A stretch of 64,000 nt of DNA, taken from NCBI RefSeq assembly GCF_009755665.1, contig NZ_CP046622.1, forward strand, positions 4,340,001 to 4,404,000, in the 5' to 3' direction. Positions 1 through 9,071 of this stretch are shown here, one piece after another (the stretch's first letter is position 1; each line of letters opens with the position of its first letter). The notes beneath the pieces are model-generated. The model was given only the letters and a program-made list of their open reading frames with translations. It had not been told where the DNA came from and did no database searches. This DNA is from Variovorax paradoxus (GTDB lineage Bacteria; Pseudomonadota; Gammaproteobacteria; Burkholderiales; Burkholderiaceae_C). The translations under genes were made by a program, and so were the position numbers.

Positions 1-67
1 CCAGGTCGGCAAGCGGCATGACGGCATGCCAGAACTTGCGGAAGACGGGTTGTTGGGTGACGAGCAT
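1..67 (-). CDS. Partial N-terminus, probable Rieske-type oxygenase
   Basis: Only the first 22 codons lie in the window, read leftward from an ATG at 67; the rest runs off the left edge. The peptide begins MLVTQQPVFRKFWHAVMPLA. An aromatic residue pair followed by a hydrophobic 'MPLADL' is the way many large subunits of Rieske non-haem iron oxygenases begin, just before the [2Fe-2S] domain. That assignment is inference from a short stretch, since no cysteine or histidine ligand is visible. The gene is divergent from a NitT/TauT-type binding protein, so uptake and oxidation of one substrate is plausible. Confidence 0.5.
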   Translation of the reverse strand, partial: MLVTQQPVFRKFWHAVMPLADL

Positions 68-113
68 GCGTGGACTCCTTCTGTTGTTGCGCGTGGGTAC
101 GAACGAAACTGAA

Positions 114-344
114 AGAGCAATTTCCTGCCGCGGGGGCTGAACGCTTCTACTCTGCGCACTTGCCATGCAAATTGCGCGCCCGCATTGTGGCGCGGGCCGG
201 CGCACCCTCCAAGCACCCGATCGCACTGCCCGAGCAAAAGACCGTGGCATGCGGCTTGGCATGGCTCGTGCATGAACCTGCGCAAGAGTAGAAGCGTTCA
301 GCAGCGCACGCACCACCGTTGTGCGCCCGCCCGGAAATTGCTCT
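114..344. repeat. Inverted-repeat elements in a divergent promoter region
   Basis: The gap between the two divergent genes (68-402) holds two sequence blocks that recur in inverted orientation. A 12-base block AGAGCAATTTCC at 114-125 reappears reversed at 333-344. A 22-base block at 137-158 reappears reversed at 279-301 with one inserted base. The spacing between blocks differs on the two sides (11 versus 31 bases), so this is not one simple stem. Apart from these repeats and no convincing reading frame, nothing else is seen in the gap. Each copy sits upstream of one divergent gene, which fits shared operator sites; a degenerate mobile hairpin is the alternative. Confidence 0.6.
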
Positions 345-402
345 TGAAGTGCCTCCTGCCTTGAGCGGGAGGGTTCAAGACCCGAGAATTCCGAGGCCCC
401 AC

Positions 403-1428
403 ATGCAACGTCGATTCTTTCTTGCGGCCAGTGCCGCCACCCTTGCCGCTCCTGCTGTGTTCGCCCAGGGCGGCGGCAAGCTGACTCCGCTCAAGTTCAC
501 GCTCGATTTCCGCATCAACGGCCAGACTGCGCCGTTCTTTCTTGCGCACAGCAAGGGCTACTACAAGGACGAAGGCCTGGACGTGACCATCGACACCGGC
601 GCCGGCTCTGTCGCGTCTATCACGCGCATTGCGAGCGGCGTCTACCCGTTGGGCCTGGGCGACATCAGCTCTCTGGTCGAGTTCAACGCGCAGAACCCGG
701 GCACCCCGATGGTGCAGGCCGTGTACCAGTACTACAACCGCGCACCCTTCGTGATCATCGGCCGCAAGGACCGCGGCGTGACCGGCGACTTCAAGAGCCT
801 TGCGGGCAAGAAGGTGGCCGCGGCGGCCGTTGAATCCACCCGCCGCGCCTGGCCGATGGTGGCGCGCAAGCAAGGCATGCGCAGCGATGCCTTCCAGTGG
901 CAGACCACCGACTTCAGCGCGCGCGACAACGTGATGGTGCGCGGCGACGTCGATGCAGCCACTTACTTTCATGATTCCGCCATTTCGCTCTTCGCGCGCA
1001 TGAAGGCCGAAGAGCTTTCAGTGCTCAAGTATGCGGACGCGGGCGTCGACCTGTACGGCAACGCCATTCTCGCGAGCAGCAACCTCATTGCGCAGAACCC
1101 CAAGCTGGTTGCGGCCTTTCTGCGCGCCACCAACCGCGCCATCGTCGAGACCTTTGCCAACCCGGCACCCAGCATCGCGGCCATGCGCCAGCGCGAGCCC
1201 ATCCTCGACGAAAAGATGGAGTTCAAGCGCTGGGGCGTCACCGCGCAATACGTCGGCGCGGCGGACACGCGGGGCCATGGCCTGGGCGACATCAGGAAGC
1301 TCACGCTCGAGCAGCAGGTCGACGAAGTCGTCGACGTATTCGGCCTCAAGGTCAAGCCCGCGTCCGACGCCATCTTCAACACTTCGATGCTGCCATCGCG
1401 CAGCGAACGCACCCTTTCCAGGACATGA
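403..1428 (+). CDS. NitT/TauT-type ABC transporter substrate-binding protein
   Basis: A 341-residue periplasmic binding protein. The N-terminus MQRRFFLAASAATLAAPAVFAQ carries a twin arginine in an RRFFL context, followed by a hydrophobic stretch and an A-x-A cleavage site near residue 22, so Tat export is possible. The mature part has the NMT1/ThiY-like order: a 'LDFRINGQTAPFFLAHSKGYY' type opening, a GAGS segment and a GDISSL segment. The family binds sulfonates, nitrate, pyrimidine precursors or aromatic acids. The ATG at 403 is preferred to an earlier frame start because it gives the signal peptide. No permease or ATPase gene is adjacent. The stop overlaps the next start (ATGA), implying co-translation with the deaminase. 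Confidence 0.85.
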   Translation: MQRRFFLAASAATLAAPAVFAQGGGKLTPLKFTLDFRINGQTAPFFLAHSKGYYKDEGLDVTIDTGAGSVASITRIASGVYPLGLGDISSLVEFNAQNPGTPMVQAVYQYYNRAPFVIIGRKDRGVTGDFKSLAGKKVAAAAVESTRRAWPMVARKQGMRSDAFQWQTTDFSARDNVMVRGDVDAATYFHDSAISLFARMKAEELSVLKYADAGVDLYGNAILASSNLIAQNPKLVAAFLRATNRAIVETFANPAPSIAAMRQREPILDEKMEFKRWGVTAQYVGAADTRGHGLGDIRKLTLEQQVDEVVDVFGLKVKPASDAIFNTSMLPSRSERTLSRT

Positions 1429-1970
1429 GCCAAGACATTACCCAAGGCATGAACATCAGCAACAGCCACACCGTACCCCCTGAAGAAACCACCCTCGACG
1501 AGCGCGACGAACGCTACCTGCGCAAGGCCATCGTCTGGTCGCACGCGGCGCGGCGGCGTGGCAACCGGCCTTTCGGATCGGTCATCGTCTCGGCCGCGGG
1601 CGAGGTGCTGGCCGAAGCCGGCAACAGCAACACCGAGACCGGCGACTGCACCGCGCATGCGGAGGTGAATGCGCTGCGCGCGCTGGCCGGGAAAGGCCTC
1701 ACGCGCGAAGAGCTTGCGGGCGCCACCATCTATGCATCGGGCGAGCCCTGCGTGATGTGCGCGGGCGCCATCTTCTGGTCGAACATCGGCCGCGTGGTGT
1801 TCGGCATCGACGCCGAGCGGCTGCGCGTGTTCCGCGGCGAGCGGCAAGACCAGCGCGACGCGGAGCTGTCGTGCCGCGATGTGTTTCGCGCGTCGCCGCA
1901 TCCTATCGAATGCATCGGACCTGCGTTGCTCGACGAAGCCAGTGCGGCCCACGACGGCGCCTGGAAATAG
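1425..1970 (+). CDS. Nucleoside/cytidine-type deaminase
   Basis: A 181-residue zinc deaminase of the CMP/dCMP superfamily. The zinc site is complete: H78-A-E80 supplies a ligand and the proton shuttle, and P108-C109-V-M-C112 supplies the other two ligands. It would hydrolyse the amine from a base such as guanine, cytosine or a pterin-like ring in the cytoplasm. Its ATG overlaps the stop of the binding-protein gene in an ATGA, and ureD follows after 40 bases, so the three probably share a transcript. Guanine deaminase is the closest guess from the ISGEPC-like spacing, but substrate cannot be read from the sequence. Confidence 0.85.
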   Translation: MSQDITQGMNISNSHTVPPEETTLDERDERYLRKAIVWSHAARRRGNRPFGSVIVSAAGEVLAEAGNSNTETGDCTAHAEVNALRALAGKGLTREELAGATIYASGEPCVMCAGAIFWSNIGRVVFGIDAERLRVFRGERQDQRDAELSCRDVFRASPHPIECIGPALLDEASAAHDGAWK

Positions 1971-2010
1971 GGCTCGCAAGAGACAGCGGCGGGGCGAATA
2001 GACTCGTTGG

Positions 2011-2841
2011 ATGCCCTGGCACGCCCACCTTCATCTCGACTACCGACAGGAATCCGCTCGCAGCGTTGCGCGCTTTCGCCATGACGGGCCGCTGCGCATC
2101 CTGCAGAGCCTCTATCCCGAAGGCGATGCGATCTGCCATAACGTGCTGGTGCATCCACCGGGCGGGCTGGTCGGCGGCGACACGCTGGACATCGACATCG
2201 AAGCGGCGGACGGCAGCCATGGGCTCATCACCACGCCGGGTGCTTCGCGCTTCTATCGTTCCGAAGGCGAACTGGCGCTGCAGCGCACGCGAATCCGGCT
2301 CGCCCAGGGTGCGCGGCTCGAATGGCTGCCGCTCGAGGCGATCTGCTACAGCGGCTGCAAGGCCGAGAACCGCCTCACCATCGAGGCCGAGCCCGGCGCC
2401 GAGATGATCGGCTGGGACGTGACTGCGTTGGGCTTGCCCAACGCGAGCCAGCCTTTTGAACGCGGTACGTATCTGCAGCACATCGAAGTGCCGGGCATCT
2501 GGCTGGAGCGCGGGCGCATCGACGCGGCCGACGAGCGGTTGCTGCAAAGCCCGCTGGGCTTCGGCGGGCATCGCTGCATTGCGTCGCTGTTCTTCGTGTC
2601 GGGTACGCCGGCCGCGCGTGCGCGGCGCGAGGCGCTGCTCGCGCTCGCACGCTCGGCCATCGATGCGCACGGCCTGCAAGAGAGCGCGGGCGCAACCAGC
2701 CCGCATGCGGAGATCGTCGTGCTGCGCGTGCTCGCGCCGGTGGTGGAGCCCGCCATGCAGCTGCTGCGGCAGGTGTGGCAGGCATGGCGCGCGGAGCTGT
2801 GGCAGTTGCCTGCAAGCTCGCCGCGCATCTGGACCACCTAG
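2011..2841 (+). CDS. ureD: Urease accessory protein UreD
   Basis: A 276-residue protein with the family landmarks: an early 'R..GPLRILQSLYPEG' segment, the 'HPPGGLVGGDTLDI' segment near residues 48-61, 'TTPGASRFYRS' and 'E..PLEAICYSGC'. UreD (UreH) binds apo-urease with UreF and UreG to install the nickel centre. It is full length for the family. Normally ureD heads or sits inside ureDABCEFG, but here no ureA, ureB or ureC follows: the next gene is on the opposite strand and begins four bases after the ureD stop. It could serve a urease encoded elsewhere or be a relic that is still intact. Confidence 0.9.
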   Translation: MPWHAHLHLDYRQESARSVARFRHDGPLRILQSLYPEGDAICHNVLVHPPGGLVGGDTLDIDIEAADGSHGLITTPGASRFYRSEGELALQRTRIRLAQGARLEWLPLEAICYSGCKAENRLTIEAEPGAEMIGWDVTALGLPNASQPFERGTYLQHIEVPGIWLERGRIDAADERLLQSPLGFGGHRCIASLFFVSGTPAARARREALLALARSAIDAHGLQESAGATSPHAEIVVLRVLAPVVEPAMQLLRQVWQAWRAELWQLPASSPRIWTT

Positions 2842-2845
2842 CCCG

Positions 2846-3679
2846 TCAAGCGGCCTTCGGCTCCGGAAGGATGGCCGTCAGCGCAAAGTCGACGAGGTGG
2901 AGCCAGGTCGCTTCGAGGCCCATGATGCTGTGATGGTCGGAGCCAGGAATGGTTTGCACCGCGACGGGTGTCGGCCACGCGGCAATGAGCTTCTGCGAAC
3001 GCTCGGGCAGCACCACGTCGTCATGCTCGGCCAGCAGCACCTGCGTCTTGGCGGCCACTTCCTTGCAGTGCGTCAGCGAATCGAAGCGGTGCCGCAGCAG
3101 CAATGAAAGCGGCACGAGCGGAAAGCGCCTCTTGGCCACTTCCAGCATCGAGTCGTAGGGGGTGACCAGTTGAAGGCTCGAAAACTCCTGCTGCGCCACC
3201 AGCTGGATGGCCACGCCCGTGCCCAGGCTTCGGCCGACCACGTGCAGGCGCACCTGCGGAAAGGCTTTGCGCAAGTGGCGGGCAAGCTGGATGGCGTCCG
3301 CAACGGAGGCGATCTCGGAGGGATGGCCTTGCGAATCGGCCACGCCCCGGTAGTTGATCGCGGCAAAGCCGAAGCCTTCCGGGAGCCAGTGCAATGCCTG
3401 CGCGGTGGCGCGCACGTCCTCGCCCCGTCCGGCGAAATAGATGAAGAGGTCCTGCAGTGCCTCTTCGCCATGCGGGTGATAGACGTACCCGCGCACCATG
3501 CCGCCCGGCACCGTGTGCGAGTAAGTAGAAAAGTCGTCCGACAGATGAACGACGGGGAGCTTTCGGGCGTTGAAAAGAATATGCCCCTGGCGTGTTGCCA
3601 GGAGCGTCCAGTACGCGGCGATGCCGCCAATGGCAGCGGCCGAAGCCGAGAGTGCGATGCGGAAGGCTTTGGATGACAA
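2846..3679 (-). CDS. Membrane-anchored alpha/beta hydrolase
   Basis: A 277-residue hydrolase. Residues 5-28 form one hydrophobic segment, either a signal anchor or an uncleaved signal peptide. The nucleophile elbow is G-R-S151-L-G-T-G, an acid candidate lies in the AEHDD segment near residue 218, and the histidine is in SDHHSIM near 248. The layout resembles the BEM46/ABHD13 group of serine hydrolases, whose bacterial substrates are mostly unknown. It converges on ureD and is followed on its own strand by no obvious partner. A DUF1161 gene lies just upstream in the same direction with a 33-base gap. Confidence 0.8.
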   Translation of the reverse strand: MSSKAFRIALSASAAAIGGIAAYWTLLATRQGHILFNARKLPVVHLSDDFSTYSHTVPGGMVRGYVYHPHGEEALQDLFIYFAGRGEDVRATAQALHWLPEGFGFAAINYRGVADSQGHPSEIASVADAIQLARHLRKAFPQVRLHVVGRSLGTGVAIQLVAQQEFSSLQLVTPYDSMLEVAKRRFPLVPLSLLLRHRFDSLTHCKEVAAKTQVLLAEHDDVVLPERSQKLIAAWPTPVAVQTIPGSDHHSIMGLEATWLHLVDFALTAILPEPKAA

Positions 3680-3712
3680 GGTTTTCTCCGGAAGAGGCTT
3701 TGCGCCGGGCCG

Positions 3713-4051
3713 CTACTTCTTGCAGTTGCCGCCGACGGAAACCGTCCCGTCCTTGCATTCCGTCAGGATGCGTTCGTCGCCCGCGCGCGGAGGCGCGCCT
3801 TTCGCGGCTGCATCCGGTGTGTATGGTGCGCCTTCGCGCTGATAGACGATTTTCTTGGTGCCGAGCTCGCAGCTGCCGACCACCTGGCCGCTCGCCTCGG
3901 CATTGGCATCGACGGTGGCTACGGTGAACCGAGTGACACCGGCGGCGGCAATCTTTGCTTCGATTTGGGTACGCAGGGCTTCGCAATTTTCAGCGGCGGC
4001 GTTGGCAGTGCCCGCCGAAGCAAGCGCGATGTAAATCAACCAGGGTTTCAT
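3713..4051 (-). CDS. DUF1161 family exported protein
   Basis: A 112-residue protein starting MKPWLIYIALASAGTANAAA, a short signal peptide with cleavage likely after TANA or NAAA. The mature part has the DUF1161 pattern: an early cysteine in 'ENCEALR', a 'KIAAAGV' turn, 'GQVVGSC', then 'GTKKIVYQR'; two further cysteines occur near the C-terminus. Function of the family is unknown; the paired cysteines suggest a small disulfide-bonded periplasmic protein. The frame stays open further upstream but the ATG at 4051 is chosen because it supplies the signal sequence. Confidence 0.8.
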   Translation of the reverse strand: MKPWLIYIALASAGTANAAAENCEALRTQIEAKIAAAGVTRFTVATVDANAEASGQVVGSCELGTKKIVYQREGAPYTPDAAAKGAPPRAGDERILTECKDGTVSVGGNCKK

Positions 4052-4203
4052 GATGAGTCTGTCTCGGACCGTGGGTACCGAGGGGTTTGCGAGCCAAGAG
4101 TCTAGCCCCGCATTTCCGGAAGAAGCATCCTCGCACACGCACTGGTAACCGCAGGTCACGGCCGCCTGGATGCAGACTCATCCGTCCGCCTACCTGTCGA
4201 AGC

Positions 4204-4623
4204 CTATTCGCAAGCGCTTCTGCCCGCAGGAGATTGACGCACTCTGTTCAGAAAAACGAGCTGGCTCTTCGCCGTGTCGCTGCCTTGCGACGCGGCCTTC
4301 ATCATCCAGCCGCGGGCTTCGCACCGGTCTGCCTTGACTGCCGATCCGTAGAGCGTGGGCCCCGCCAGCAGCACCATGCCCAGCATCTCCTGCGCCTCGG
4401 CACTGCCTTCTCCGGCAGCCTGACGGAGCTCATCGAGCATGGTGCGGTAGTCGCGGGCCGTCTGTGCTTCGAGTGCCAGCTGGAAGCGTTGCTCGGCATG
4501 CAACACGATCTTCGGTTCCGCCGGCTGCGCCGCGGAGAGCACCGCCATCAGGCAAAGACCACCGGCCAGCACGATGCGCCAGCGCAGCGACCAGCTTGCG
4601 ATTTGATTCAATTCGGATGCCAT
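4204..4623 (-). CDS. Small exported Sel1-repeat-like protein
   Basis: A 139-residue protein from the ATG at 4623, which has a GGTGGAG ribosome-binding site nine bases upstream. Residues about 14-32 form a hydrophobic signal segment ending near 'AQPAEP'. The remainder shows one and a half Sel1-type helical repeats: 'AEAQEMLGMVLLAG' followed by 'ARGWMMKAASQG'. Sel1 repeats usually mediate protein contacts. No enzyme signature is present and the genomic neighbours give no hint of a partner. Confidence 0.7.
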   Translation of the reverse strand: MASELNQIASWSLRWRIVLAGGLCLMAVLSAAQPAEPKIVLHAEQRFQLALEAQTARDYRTMLDELRQAAGEGSAEAQEMLGMVLLAGPTLYGSAVKADRCEARGWMMKAASQGSDTAKSQLVFLNRVRQSPAGRSACE

Positions 4624-4743
4624 GTCGATGTTCTCCACCAGTTGTTTGGGTGGAGGGCATCGTGGCAGCAAGCGCTTGCAAAAAGAAACTGGAATTCACA
4701 CAGGCGGCCTCAGGCCGCGCCTGAGGCCGCGCTTCATCCCGCT

Positions 4744-6009
4744 TCAGTTGGCGCTCAGGTCCATGAGCATGCGGGACAGCAGATAGAGCCGCGGCACCAC
4801 GCTTTCGACCTCGGCGTATTCGTCCGGCGTATGGATGCCGCCGCCCACGATGCCGAAGCCGTCGAGCACCGGCACGCCCACTCCGGCCACCAGGCTGGCA
4901 TCGGCCGCGCCGCCGCTGCTTTCGATGGTGAGCTTCTTGCCGATCTCGGCGTAGATGCCCTCGGCCATGGCCACGAGCTTGTCCGACGCAGGCGAACGCG
5001 GCATCGGGGGCAGGCCGCGGATGAGCCGCACGCGCACTTCGGTCTCGGGAATCAGCTTGTTCTGCGAGATGCGAACCAGGTCCTTCTCGACGCGGTCGAG
5101 CTCTTCAGGCGTGGCGGCGCGCACATCTCCCCTTGCGCTTGCGGTGGCGGGAATCACGTTGGTCGGCCCGTTGGCACTGAGCACCGTGAAGTTGACGGTG
5201 GTCTTCTTCGCCGCATCGCCCGTCTTCGCCAGCTGCAGCACCTGGTGCGCCACTTCCATCGCCGCATTGCGGCCCGCCTCGGGCGCAACGCCCGCATGCG
5301 AGGCAAGCCCCTTCACTTCGATGAGCGCCGTGGCCGAGCCCTTGCGCTCCACCACGAGTCCGTCGGCCGGGCGACCCGGCTCCAGGTTCAGCGCCACGTC
5401 ATGTTGCTTGGCGATGCGCTCGATGAGCGCGCTGGTACCCACCGACCCGACCTCTTCGTTCGTGTCGATGAGGAAGGTGATCTGCCCATAGTCCTTGAAG
5501 CCGATCGTCTGCAGGATCTTCAATGCCTGCAGGCCGGCGACCACGCCGCCCTTGTTGTCCATGACGCCGGGGCCATACGCACGCCCGTCCTTGATGTAGA
5601 ACGGCTTGGCCGCGGCCGTGCCGTCCTTGAACACGGTGTCGATGTGGGCGAGGATCAGGATCTTCTTCTTGCCTTGGCCCGTGATCGTGGCGACCACGTT
5701 GGTGCCGGGATGAGGTTCCGCCGGAAAGATCTCGATGCGCGCGCCAAGCTTGCGCAGTTCGTCGACTGCAATCTCGCGCACCTTGTCGAGCCCTTCGGTG
5801 TTGGCCGAGCCGGAGTCGATGTTGACCATGCGCTCCAGCAGTTTCAGCGCTTCTTCCTTCTGCTGCGTGGCTGCGTCCAGCGCACCCTGGTGGGGCTTCT
5901 GCGCCATGGCGGCACCGGCGAACAGTGCGCAAGCCAGCACCGCGCCTTGGCAGGCGGCGCGCAACGGCGCGGATTTATTGAAGTAGTGGCGCTTGTGAAG
6001 AAGAGTCAT
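4744..6009 (-). CDS. M20 family metallopeptidase, carboxypeptidase G2-like
   Basis: A 421-residue exported enzyme with a signal peptide (cleavage probably after AMA at residue 36). The two-zinc site of the M20 family is visible: H122-I-D124, D151 in 'GPGVMDNKGG', the general base and ligand pair E185-E186 in 'DTNEEVGS', E210 in 'NLEPG', and a histidine in 'GGGIHTPDEYAE' near residue 395. Carboxypeptidase G2 homologues remove C-terminal glutamate from folates and dipeptides in the periplasm. The family length matches. The adjacent gene to the right is cstA-ybdD on the same strand, but a terminator separates them. Confidence 0.88.
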   Translation of the reverse strand: MTLLHKRHYFNKSAPLRAACQGAVLACALFAGAAMAQKPHQGALDAATQQKEEALKLLERMVNIDSGSANTEGLDKVREIAVDELRKLGARIEIFPAEPHPGTNVVATITGQGKKKILILAHIDTVFKDGTAAAKPFYIKDGRAYGPGVMDNKGGVVAGLQALKILQTIGFKDYGQITFLIDTNEEVGSVGTSALIERIAKQHDVALNLEPGRPADGLVVERKGSATALIEVKGLASHAGVAPEAGRNAAMEVAHQVLQLAKTGDAAKKTTVNFTVLSANGPTNVIPATASARGDVRAATPEELDRVEKDLVRISQNKLIPETEVRVRLIRGLPPMPRSPASDKLVAMAEGIYAEIGKKLTIESSGGAADASLVAGVGVPVLDGFGIVGGGIHTPDEYAEVESVVPRLYLLSRMLMDLSAN

Positions 6010-6049
6010 GGATTCCGTTCTGTTGTTCGTTCGAGCTTGGACGAAAGAA

Positions 6050-6067
6050 AGCCCGCTTACGCGGGCT
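6050..6067 (-). terminator. Rho-independent terminator after cstA-ybdD
   Basis: A seven-base perfect stem, AGCCCGC and GCGGGCT, with a four-base loop. Read on the minus strand it is followed by TTTCTTTCG, a moderately T-rich tail. It lies 67 bases past the ybdD stop and before the M20 peptidase start, so it would end the cstA-ybdD transcript. Confidence 0.65.
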
Positions 6068-6134
6068 CCCTCAGGCTATCACCCGCATTCCGCGCGGGTC
6101 AAGCGAACAGAACGGACGGACGGGCGCCGTCGGC

Positions 6135-6341
6135 CTAGCAGCAGCGCCCTTTGCCCGCGCCGTAGCGCGCCTCGAGGCGCTCCCGGAAGAAAGCCTCGTA
6201 GCTCATCGGCGGCTGGCCCGGATGCGTGGCCGCCATGTGGCTCAGGTAGGCGTCGTAGTCGGGCAGCCCGACCATGAGCCGCAGCGACTGCTTGAGCGAG
6301 CGGGCAAAGTAGCGCCCGGCTTCCGGCAATGCGAGGGCCAT
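6135..6341 (-). CDS. YbdD/YjiX (DUF466) small protein
   Basis: A 68-residue protein with the DUF466 pattern: an N-terminal '[23 protein letters not shown]', then '[22 protein letters not shown]' and a cysteine pair at the very C-terminus. Genes of this family follow cstA or btsT almost everywhere and are thought to assist the transporter. Here the gap to cstA is only eight bases, supporting one transcript. The ATG at 6341 was chosen as the first that follows the cstA stop. Confidence 0.85.
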   Translation of the reverse strand: MALALPEAGRYFARSLKQSLRLMVGLPDYDAYLSHMAATHPGQPPMSYEAFFRERLEARYGAGKGRCC

Positions 6342-6349
6342 GGCTGTGC

Positions 6350-8416
6350 TCAGCGTGCGGCCGATGCGGCCATCGGTTCGAACGGTGTTTCTTGCGCGGT
6401 AGGCCGGTTGGCCGCCCGCGCCGCAAGGCATGCCTTGACGCTGTACACCAGCACGCTCAGCACCACGAACATGAACAGCGCGCACAGCGCGGCGTCGAGC
6501 CGGTCGTTGAAGACGATGCGCGACATGGCTTCGGTGGTCTTCGCGGGCGCCACCAGAACGCCGTTGGCCAGGCCTTCGGTGTACTTTGCGGCGTGCGAGA
6601 GAAACCCGATCTTCGGGTCGGGCGAGAAGATCTTCTGCCAGCCGGCCGTGAGCGTGCAGGCCAGCAGCCATGCGGCCGGCGCAATGGCCACCCACGCATA
6701 GCGCTCGCGCTTCATTCGGAACAGCACCACCACGCCGAGCAGCAGCGCCACCGCGGCCAGCATCTGGTTGGAAATGCCGAAGAGCGGCCACAGCGTGTTG
6801 ATGCCGCCCAGCGGATCGACCACGCCCTGGTAGAGAAAGTAGCCCCAGGCCGCCACGCACAGTGCGGTGGCAAACAGGTTGGCCGGCAGCGAGTCGGTGC
6901 GCTTGAGCGCGGGCACGAAGCTGCCCAGCAGGTCTTGCAGCATGAAGCGGCCCGCGCGGGTGCCGGCGTCCACAGCCGTCAGGATGAACAGCGCCTCGAA
7001 CAGAATTGCGAAGTGGTACCAGAAGGCCATCATGGCCTGCCCGCCGATCACCTGGTGAAGAATGTGGGCCATGCCCACGGCCAGTGTCGGCGCGCCGCCC
7101 GCGCGGCCGAGGATGGTGGTTTCGCCCACGTCCTTGGCGGTTTGCACCAGCATCTCGGGCGTGACCACGAAGCCCCAACTCGAAATGGTTTGCGCCGCCT
7201 GCTGCGCGGTGCTGCCCACCAGCGCGGCCGGGCTGTTCATTGCGAAGTAGATGCCCGGCTCGATGCACGAAGCCGCCACCAGCGCCATCACCGCCACGAA
7301 CGATTCGGCCAGCATGCCGCCGTAGCCGATGAAGCGCGCATGGCGCTCGTTGTCGAGCATCTTGGGCGTGGTGCCCGAGGAAATCAGTGCATGAAAGCCC
7401 GACACCGCACCGCACGCAATGGTGATGAACAGGAACGGGAACAGGCTGCCCGACCACACCGGTCCGTTGCCCTGCGCAAACTGAGTGACGGCCGGCATCT
7501 GCAGCGTGGGCATGACGAACACGATGCCGATGGCCAGCGCGATGATCGTGCCGATCTTCAGGAAGGTCGACAGGTAGTCGCGCGGCGCCAGCAGCAGCCA
7601 CACCGGCAGGCTCGCGGCGATGAAGCCGTAGCCCACGAGCATCCACGTGAGCGCCTTGCCGTCGAACGTGAAGAGCGGCGCCCATTCGGGGTTCTGGCTC
7701 ACGGCCTGTCCGCCGAAGATGGCGAGCATCAGCAGCACGAAGCCGATCAGCGACACCTCGCCGATGCGCCCCGGGCGAATGAAGCGCAGGTACACGCCCA
7801 TGAAGAGCGCCACCGGAATGGTGGCCGCCACCGTGAAGGTGCCCCACGGCGATTCGGCCAGTGCCTTCACCACGATCAGCGCCAGCACCGCAAGGATGAT
7901 GATCATGATCATGAAGGTGCCGAAGAGCGCGATCATCCCGGGCACCACGCCCATCTCCTGCTTGACCAGGTCGCCGAGCGAGCGGCCGTCGCGCCGCGTG
8001 GAGATGAACAGAATGATGAAGTCCTGCACCGCGCCCGCGAACACCACGCCCGCCAGCACCCACAAGAGGCCGGGCAGGTAGCCCATCTGCGCCGCGAGCA
8101 CCGGGCCCACCAGCGGGCCGGCACCGGCAATGGCCGCGAAGTGGTGGCCGAACAGCACGTTCTTGTCGGTGGGCACGTAGTCGAGCCCGTCGTTGTGGCG
8201 GTGCGCCGGCGTCTTGCGGTTGCCGTCCAGCACCAGCACCTTCTCGGCGATGAACAGGCTGTAGTAGCGGTAGGCGATCAGGTAGGTGCAGATCGCGGCG
8301 GTCACCACCCAGAGGGCGTTGACGCTTTCGCCGCGCGTGAGGGCAACGGTGCCCAGCGCAAAAGCGCCGAGCACGGCCACGGCGAGCCACACCAGGTGGC
8401 GGCGGATGCTGTGCAT
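6350..8416 (-). CDS. cstA: CstA/BtsT family carbon-starvation transporter
   Basis: A 688-residue polytopic inner-membrane protein, the normal length for CstA. It has around 16-18 hydrophobic segments. Family landmarks include '[31 protein letters not shown]' near residues 70-100 and '[14 protein letters not shown]' in the middle. Members take up peptides or act as pyruvate/proton symporters (BtsT) when carbon is scarce. Followed by ybdD after eight bases. The regulator is not obvious; a Cache-type two-component system lies far away at 41-43 kb and cannot be linked on this evidence. Which substrate it carries is not decidable here. Confidence 0.92.
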   Translation of the reverse strand: MHSIRRHLVWLAVAVLGAFALGTVALTRGESVNALWVVTAAICTYLIAYRYYSLFIAEKVLVLDGNRKTPAHRHNDGLDYVPTDKNVLFGHHFAAIAGAGPLVGPVLAAQMGYLPGLLWVLAGVVFAGAVQDFIILFISTRRDGRSLGDLVKQEMGVVPGMIALFGTFMIMIIILAVLALIVVKALAESPWGTFTVAATIPVALFMGVYLRFIRPGRIGEVSLIGFVLLMLAIFGGQAVSQNPEWAPLFTFDGKALTWMLVGYGFIAASLPVWLLLAPRDYLSTFLKIGTIIALAIGIVFVMPTLQMPAVTQFAQGNGPVWSGSLFPFLFITIACGAVSGFHALISSGTTPKMLDNERHARFIGYGGMLAESFVAVMALVAASCIEPGIYFAMNSPAALVGSTAQQAAQTISSWGFVVTPEMLVQTAKDVGETTILGRAGGAPTLAVGMAHILHQVIGGQAMMAFWYHFAILFEALFILTAVDAGTRAGRFMLQDLLGSFVPALKRTDSLPANLFATALCVAAWGYFLYQGVVDPLGGINTLWPLFGISNQMLAAVALLLGVVVLFRMKRERYAWVAIAPAAWLLACTLTAGWQKIFSPDPKIGFLSHAAKYTEGLANGVLVAPAKTTEAMSRIVFNDRLDAALCALFMFVVLSVLVYSVKACLAARAANRPTAQETPFEPMAASAAR

Positions 8417-8537
8417 GGGAATGTCTCCTGGAATTGAACCCGGGAGTGTTCCGCGTCAGCCCCGAGCCCGCATCCGTCGCACCGCGCGGCCCGCGTGCGT
8501 GGCTTTGCGTAATGGAAAACCCGGAGAAAACCCAAAT

Positions 8538-9071
8538 TCAGAGCCGGCGCACCTGCAGCGGCTGGCGCGACCAGTACACGCCGTCGAGCCGGTCGAGCCG
8601 CACCTCGCCGCCGGTGGACGGCGCGTGCACGAACTGCCCTGCGCCCACATAAATGCCTGCATGCGATGGCGTGGATGCACCGAAGAGCACCAGATCGCCC
8701 GATCGGATGTCGGACGCCGGCACCGGCCGGCCGAACCCGGCCAAACGGGCCACCGTGCGCGGCATGGCCTGGCCGGCGCTGTTCTTGTACACATAGCCGA
8801 TGAGGCCGCTGCAATCGAACCCGCCCTCGGGCGTGTTGCCGCCATAGCGGTACGGCGTGCCGACCAGGCCAAGCGCATGGATCGCCACGCCGTTCGATTG
8901 CTCGGCCGTCAGGGGTGAGGTGCTGTAGGTGCCTGTCGAAGGGGGCAGGCGCGGGCTTGCGCAGCCCAGCGCCAGGAGGCAGGCGCCAATGGGGAGCAGC
9001 CGAAGCAACCGGAGCGGCAAAGGCATGCGGGAACGTGGCGTAGGTGCGGGTGCGTCTTGCAAGTCTTGCAT
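8538..9071 (-). CDS. NlpC/P60 family lipoprotein, cell-wall endopeptidase
   Basis: A 177-residue protein from ATG 9071; a start at 9026 giving 162 residues is equally possible since neither has a strong ribosome site. A hydrophobic segment ends in the lipobox LALGC, so the mature protein is a lipoprotein. The NlpC/P60 catalytic cysteine is in 'GGFDCSGLIGYVY', and the histidine is in 'SHAGIYVG', followed by 'FVHAPSTGG'. Such enzymes cut the stem peptide of peptidoglycan, typically between D-glutamate and diaminopimelate. It lies upstream of cstA on the same strand with a 121-base gap and no clear functional link. Confidence 0.85.
   Translation of the reverse strand: MQDLQDAPAPTPRSRMPLPLRLLRLLPIGACLLALGCASPRLPPSTGTYSTSPLTAEQSNGVAIHALGLVGTPYRYGGNTPEGGFDCSGLIGYVYKNSAGQAMPRTVARLAGFGRPVPASDIRSGDLVLFGASTPSHAGIYVGAGQFVHAPSTGGEVRLDRLDGVYWSRQPLQVRRL

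Noticed and set aside
969..1979. A 336-codon minus-strand frame opposite the binding protein and deaminase
   Set aside because: No domain or ribosome site, and both genes on the plus strand have clear motifs.
4087..6138. A 683-codon plus-strand frame across the Sel1-like and M20 genes
   Set aside because: It is antisense to two well-supported genes and has the composition of a high-GC shadow frame.
6329..8437. A 700-codon open frame on the plus strand opposite cstA
   Set aside because: It is rich in R, H, Q and A with no domain, and results from codon bias of the high-GC cstA gene on the other strand.
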